From Desulfarculales bacterium UBA696 (GTDB lineage Bacteria; Desulfobacterota; Syntrophobacteria; Syntrophobacterales; Syntrophobacteraceae), in the NCBI GenBank assembly GCA_002298995.1, contig DBMO01000002.1:62001-126000 (forward strand): a stretch of 64,000 nt of DNA, read 5' to 3'. Below, piece after piece: positions 62,094 through 64,000 of the stretch. How positions within the stretch are numbered: position 1 is the stretch's first letter; each line of letters begins with the position of its first letter. Made by a program: the position numbers and the translations under genes. The notes beneath the pieces were generated by a model. It was given only the letters and a program-made list of their open reading frames with translations, did no database searches and was not told the DNA's origin.

Positions 62094-62879
62094 ATGGCTA
62101 TTCTCGAAATAAGCGAACTCACTCATTTTTTCGGCGGCCTTCGAGCGGTCTACGATCTCAACATGACGCTTGAAGGCGGTGAACTGATGGGTCTTATCGG
62201 TCCCAACGGTGCGGGCAAGACCACCGTGTTCAATCTGGTGAGCGGTTTTTACCGCCCGAGCGAGGGCGACGTTAAATTCCGCGGCAAAAGCATTGTGGGG
62301 CTCAGGCCGCACCAGGTTACCGCTCTGGGCATGGCCCGCACCTTCCAGAACATAAGGTTATGGAACAGCCTGACCGTCTTCGACAATCTTTGCGTCAGCC
62401 AGCACCATCTGCTCGGCTACGGATTTTTGAACTCGGTGCTCCGGACCCGGAAATTCCATGAAAGCGAGCGCAAAGTCAGGAAAACCGCCGAGGAGATCAT
62501 AGATTTGCTGGGGATCCGGCATTATGCCCTGGAACTTCCAAAAAACCTTCCCTACGGCCTCCAGCGGCGGGTCGAGATCGGCCGGGCACTCTGTTTGCGC
62601 CCGAAGCTGCTCATGCTCGACGAACCGGCCGCCGGAATGAATCCGGGCGAAGTCGACCAGCTCATAAAGCTTATCCGCTGGATTCGAGACGAGTTCAAGC
62701 TAACGATCTGGCTGATCGAGCACCACATGCGGGTCGTCATGAACGTGTGCGAGCGTATGAAGGTGATCGATTTCGGCGAGGAAATCGCTGAAGGGACCCC
62801 TTCCGAAATTCAACAGAACCGGCGGGTCATTCAGGCTTACCTGGGAGAAGAAGAACCACTACATGCTCACGGTAGCTGA
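62094..62879 (+). CDS. livG: branched-chain amino acid ABC transporter ATPase LivG
   Basis: A 261-residue ATPase. Walker A is GPNGAGKTTVFNLVSG, the family motif is MARTFQNIRLWNSLTV, the signature is NLPYGLQRRVEIGRALC (LPYGLQRR in place of LSGGQ, as usual for LivG), Walker B is LLMLDEPAAGMNPGE and the switch His is in IEHHMRVV. It follows livM after 73 bases that include a GCGGAGAGCGCAGAGGGCG stretch resembling a common intergenic repeat. It overlaps livF by 17 bases. Confidence 0.95.
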   Translation: MAILEISELTHFFGGLRAVYDLNMTLEGGELMGLIGPNGAGKTTVFNLVSGFYRPSEGDVKFRGKSIVGLRPHQVTALGMARTFQNIRLWNSLTVFDNLCVSQHHLLGYGFLNSVLRTRKFHESERKVRKTAEEIIDLLGIRHYALELPKNLPYGLQRRVEIGRALCLRPKLLMLDEPAAGMNPGEVDQLIKLIRWIRDEFKLTIWLIEHHMRVVMNVCERMKVIDFGEEIAEGTPSEIQQNRRVIQAYLGEEEPLHAHGS

Positions 62880-63582
62880 TCTTCACGTAAAGTACGGCAA
62901 TATCGAGGCCCTGCACGGGATATCACTGAGTGTGGAGGAGGGCGAAATAGTTGCGCTTCTCGGCGCGAACGGCGCAGGCAAGTCCACAACCCTCATGAGC
63001 ATCATGCGCCTAGCTCCTCCCGAGGGGCCCGTGGTGACCAAAGGCGCCATCTCCTATAACGGCGCCGACCTCCTGCCCATACCTGCCCACAACGTTATCG
63101 CAAAGCACGGCATAGGGCTTGTCCCCGAGGGCAGGCACATATTCGGAAACCTCACGGTTTTTGAAAACCTCAAGCTCGCCACATTTGCCCGAAATGACAA
63201 GGAGCGCATCGGACAGGACTACGAGCGGGTCTTCTCGCTTTTCCCCCGCCTTGCGGACCGTAGGACCCAGAGGGGAGACCTGCTTAGCGGAGGCGAACAG
63301 CAGATGCTCGCAATCGGCCGGGCCTTCATGAGCGGAGTTAAATTCATTTTGCTGGACGAACCCTCGATGGGCCTCTCGCCTCTTCTGATGCTCGAACTTT
63401 TCAGGGTGCTTAAAAGTATAAACGAGAGCGGCACGACCATAATGGTTGTCGAGCAGAACGCTCGCCTGGCTTTGCAATACGCCAATCGTGCTTATGTTCT
63501 CGAAGCCGGCAAAATCGTTTTAGAAGGCAAAGCCGAAGACCTGGCGACAAACCCAGAGATCCGCAGGGCGTACCTGGGATAA
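62863..63582 (+). CDS. livF: branched-chain amino acid ABC transporter ATPase LivF
   Basis: A 239-residue ATPase. Walker A is GANGAGKSTTLMSIMRL, with VPEGRHIFGNLTVFENL, the signature LLSGGEQQMLAIGRAFM, Walker B FILLDEPSMGLSP and the switch His region VVEQNARLAL (Gln in place of His, normal for LivF). It overlaps livG by 17 bases. It is the last gene of the livHMGF set before a repeat-rich interval. Confidence 0.95.
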   Translation: MLTVADLHVKYGNIEALHGISLSVEEGEIVALLGANGAGKSTTLMSIMRLAPPEGPVVTKGAISYNGADLLPIPAHNVIAKHGIGLVPEGRHIFGNLTVFENLKLATFARNDKERIGQDYERVFSLFPRLADRRTQRGDLLSGGEQQMLAIGRAFMSGVKFILLDEPSMGLSPLLMLELFRVLKSINESGTTIMVVEQNARLALQYANRAYVLEAGKIVLEGKAEDLATNPEIRRAYLG

Positions 63583-63921
63583 TGTGGGTTTAGGGTTGTG
63601 GGTTGGGAGTTGCTGCTGGTTGTCGGTTGGTCTCCCGACCGTGCCACCAACGCCGGACCGAAGGTCTCCCTAGAAGTGCATTATCAAATTCGGAGACCTT
63701 CGGTCGGACGCATTAGAAGGTCTCCCAGGACTTCGTAATCAAAAACAGGAGACCTTCGGTCGGACTCATGACGCGGTCGGGAGACCGCGCCATAACCTGG
63801 AGACCGCGCCATAACCGGAGGACCGGAACGCGTAACCCACAACCATTAACCCACAACTTATAACCCGTAATTCGCGCCAAACTCGCAACCTGCAACCCGC
63901 AAAATTTTTCAAGGGGCTGAT
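63583..63921. repeat. 339-base gene-free interval dense in repeat B
   Basis: It contains GGTCTCCCGACC (63629-63640), GGACCGAAGGTCTCCC (63655-63670), CGGAGACCTTCGGTCGGA (63691-63708), AAGGTCTCCC (63717-63726), GGAGACCTTCGGTCGGA (63748-63764) and GGTCGGGAGACC (63775-63786). It is followed by CATAACC and CACAACC units. The orientation alternates, giving a chain of palindromes. No coding frame is credible; the ribosome site AAGGGG for the next gene is at its end. Confidence 0.75.
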
Positions 63922-64000
63922 ATGACCACACTGAATATTCTTGTTTGCGACGGACTGGATGAAGGCGGGCTGGAGCTGTTCAGGGCTGCGCCGGGGGTGC
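63922..64000 (+). CDS. serA: probable D-3-phosphoglycerate dehydrogenase, N-terminus only
   Basis: Only 26 codons are in the window: MTTLNILVCDGLDEGGLELF and then RAAPGV. This matches the start of SerA-type D-2-hydroxyacid dehydrogenases (VLVxDxLxxxGLELL), which make 3-phosphohydroxypyruvate for serine synthesis. The ATG follows AAGGGG. Another hydroxyacid dehydrogenase cannot be excluded from so short a piece. Confidence 0.6.
   Translation, partial: MTTLNILVCDGLDEGGLELFRAAPGV

Noticed and set aside
63629..63786. CRISPR-like array in the chain of GGAGACC repeats
   Set aside because: Repeat units alternate in orientation, vary in length and are separated by uneven short gaps. There are no cas genes and no regular spacers.

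Overview
The window looks like a chromosomal segment of a Gram-negative, anaerobic, signalling-rich bacterium. The best fit is Desulfobacterota (the former Deltaproteobacteria), perhaps a Syntrophobacterales-like lineage. The reasons are the BamD and lipoprotein genes, the proB-proA-nadD-rsfS gene order, a membrane iron-sulphur ETF:quinone oxidoreductase, very large PAS hybrid kinases, HD-GYP and PilZ proteins, and three genes that only make sense if TGA is read as selenocysteine. The genus is inference. No rRNA, tRNA, CRISPR array, prophage or intact transposase was seen.

Layout. 1-4.4 kb: mnmG (partial, minus) diverges from a YhcC-type radical SAM gene, a lipoprotein and a PAP2 membrane phosphatase. 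4.5-9.8 kb: an HD-GYP/PilZ protein, MltD transglycosylase, and an AcuC-like deacetylase with an AcuB-like CBS protein. 9.8-16.7 kb: a repeat-rich gap, then rho, bamD, trxB-trxA, a methyltransferase and an exported MetX-like hydrolase. 17-20.6 kb: an NtrC-type activator, palindromic candidate operators, a near-consensus sigma-54 promoter, a receiver-like small protein and a chemoreceptor, which read as one regulatory unit. 21-28 kb: repeats, a six-PAS hybrid kinase and a VKOR-DsbA fusion. 28-33 kb: the minus-strand operon proB-proA-nadD-rsfS-bepA-like. 33.5-37 kb: a NarL-type two-component pair and an ABC-2 exporter. 37-39.2 kb: two neighbouring selenoprotein genes, arsS and a UxxC thioredoxin-TPR protein. 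39.7-46 kb: the oxidoreductase, an exported Tyr/Gly-rich protein, a PilZ protein, a D,D-carboxypeptidase with a histone-like tail, and mreB. 46-53 kb: a second hybrid kinase, a CheD-HDOD fusion and a LuxR-type regulator. 53.4-56.4 kb: a FAU-1-like RNA-binding protein with an RtcA-like cyclase, then an exported selenocysteine rhodanese. 57-64 kb: thiE, livJ-livHMGF and the start of a serA-like gene.

How it fits together. Housekeeping operons (tRNA modification, Rho, outer-membrane assembly, thioredoxin, proline/NAD/ribosome silencing, cell shape, branched-chain amino acid uptake) alternate with sensory and second-messenger genes. Redox/thiol chemistry recurs: thioredoxin system, VKOR-DsbA, UxxC thioredoxin, selenocysteine rhodanese, selenocysteine ArsS. 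Several families of short palindromic repeats fill the intergenic gaps. The most notable items are the three in-frame TGA (selenocysteine) genes that ordinary ORF calling truncates, the sigma-54 chemoreceptor unit, the CheD-HDOD fusion and the FAU-1/RtcA pair.
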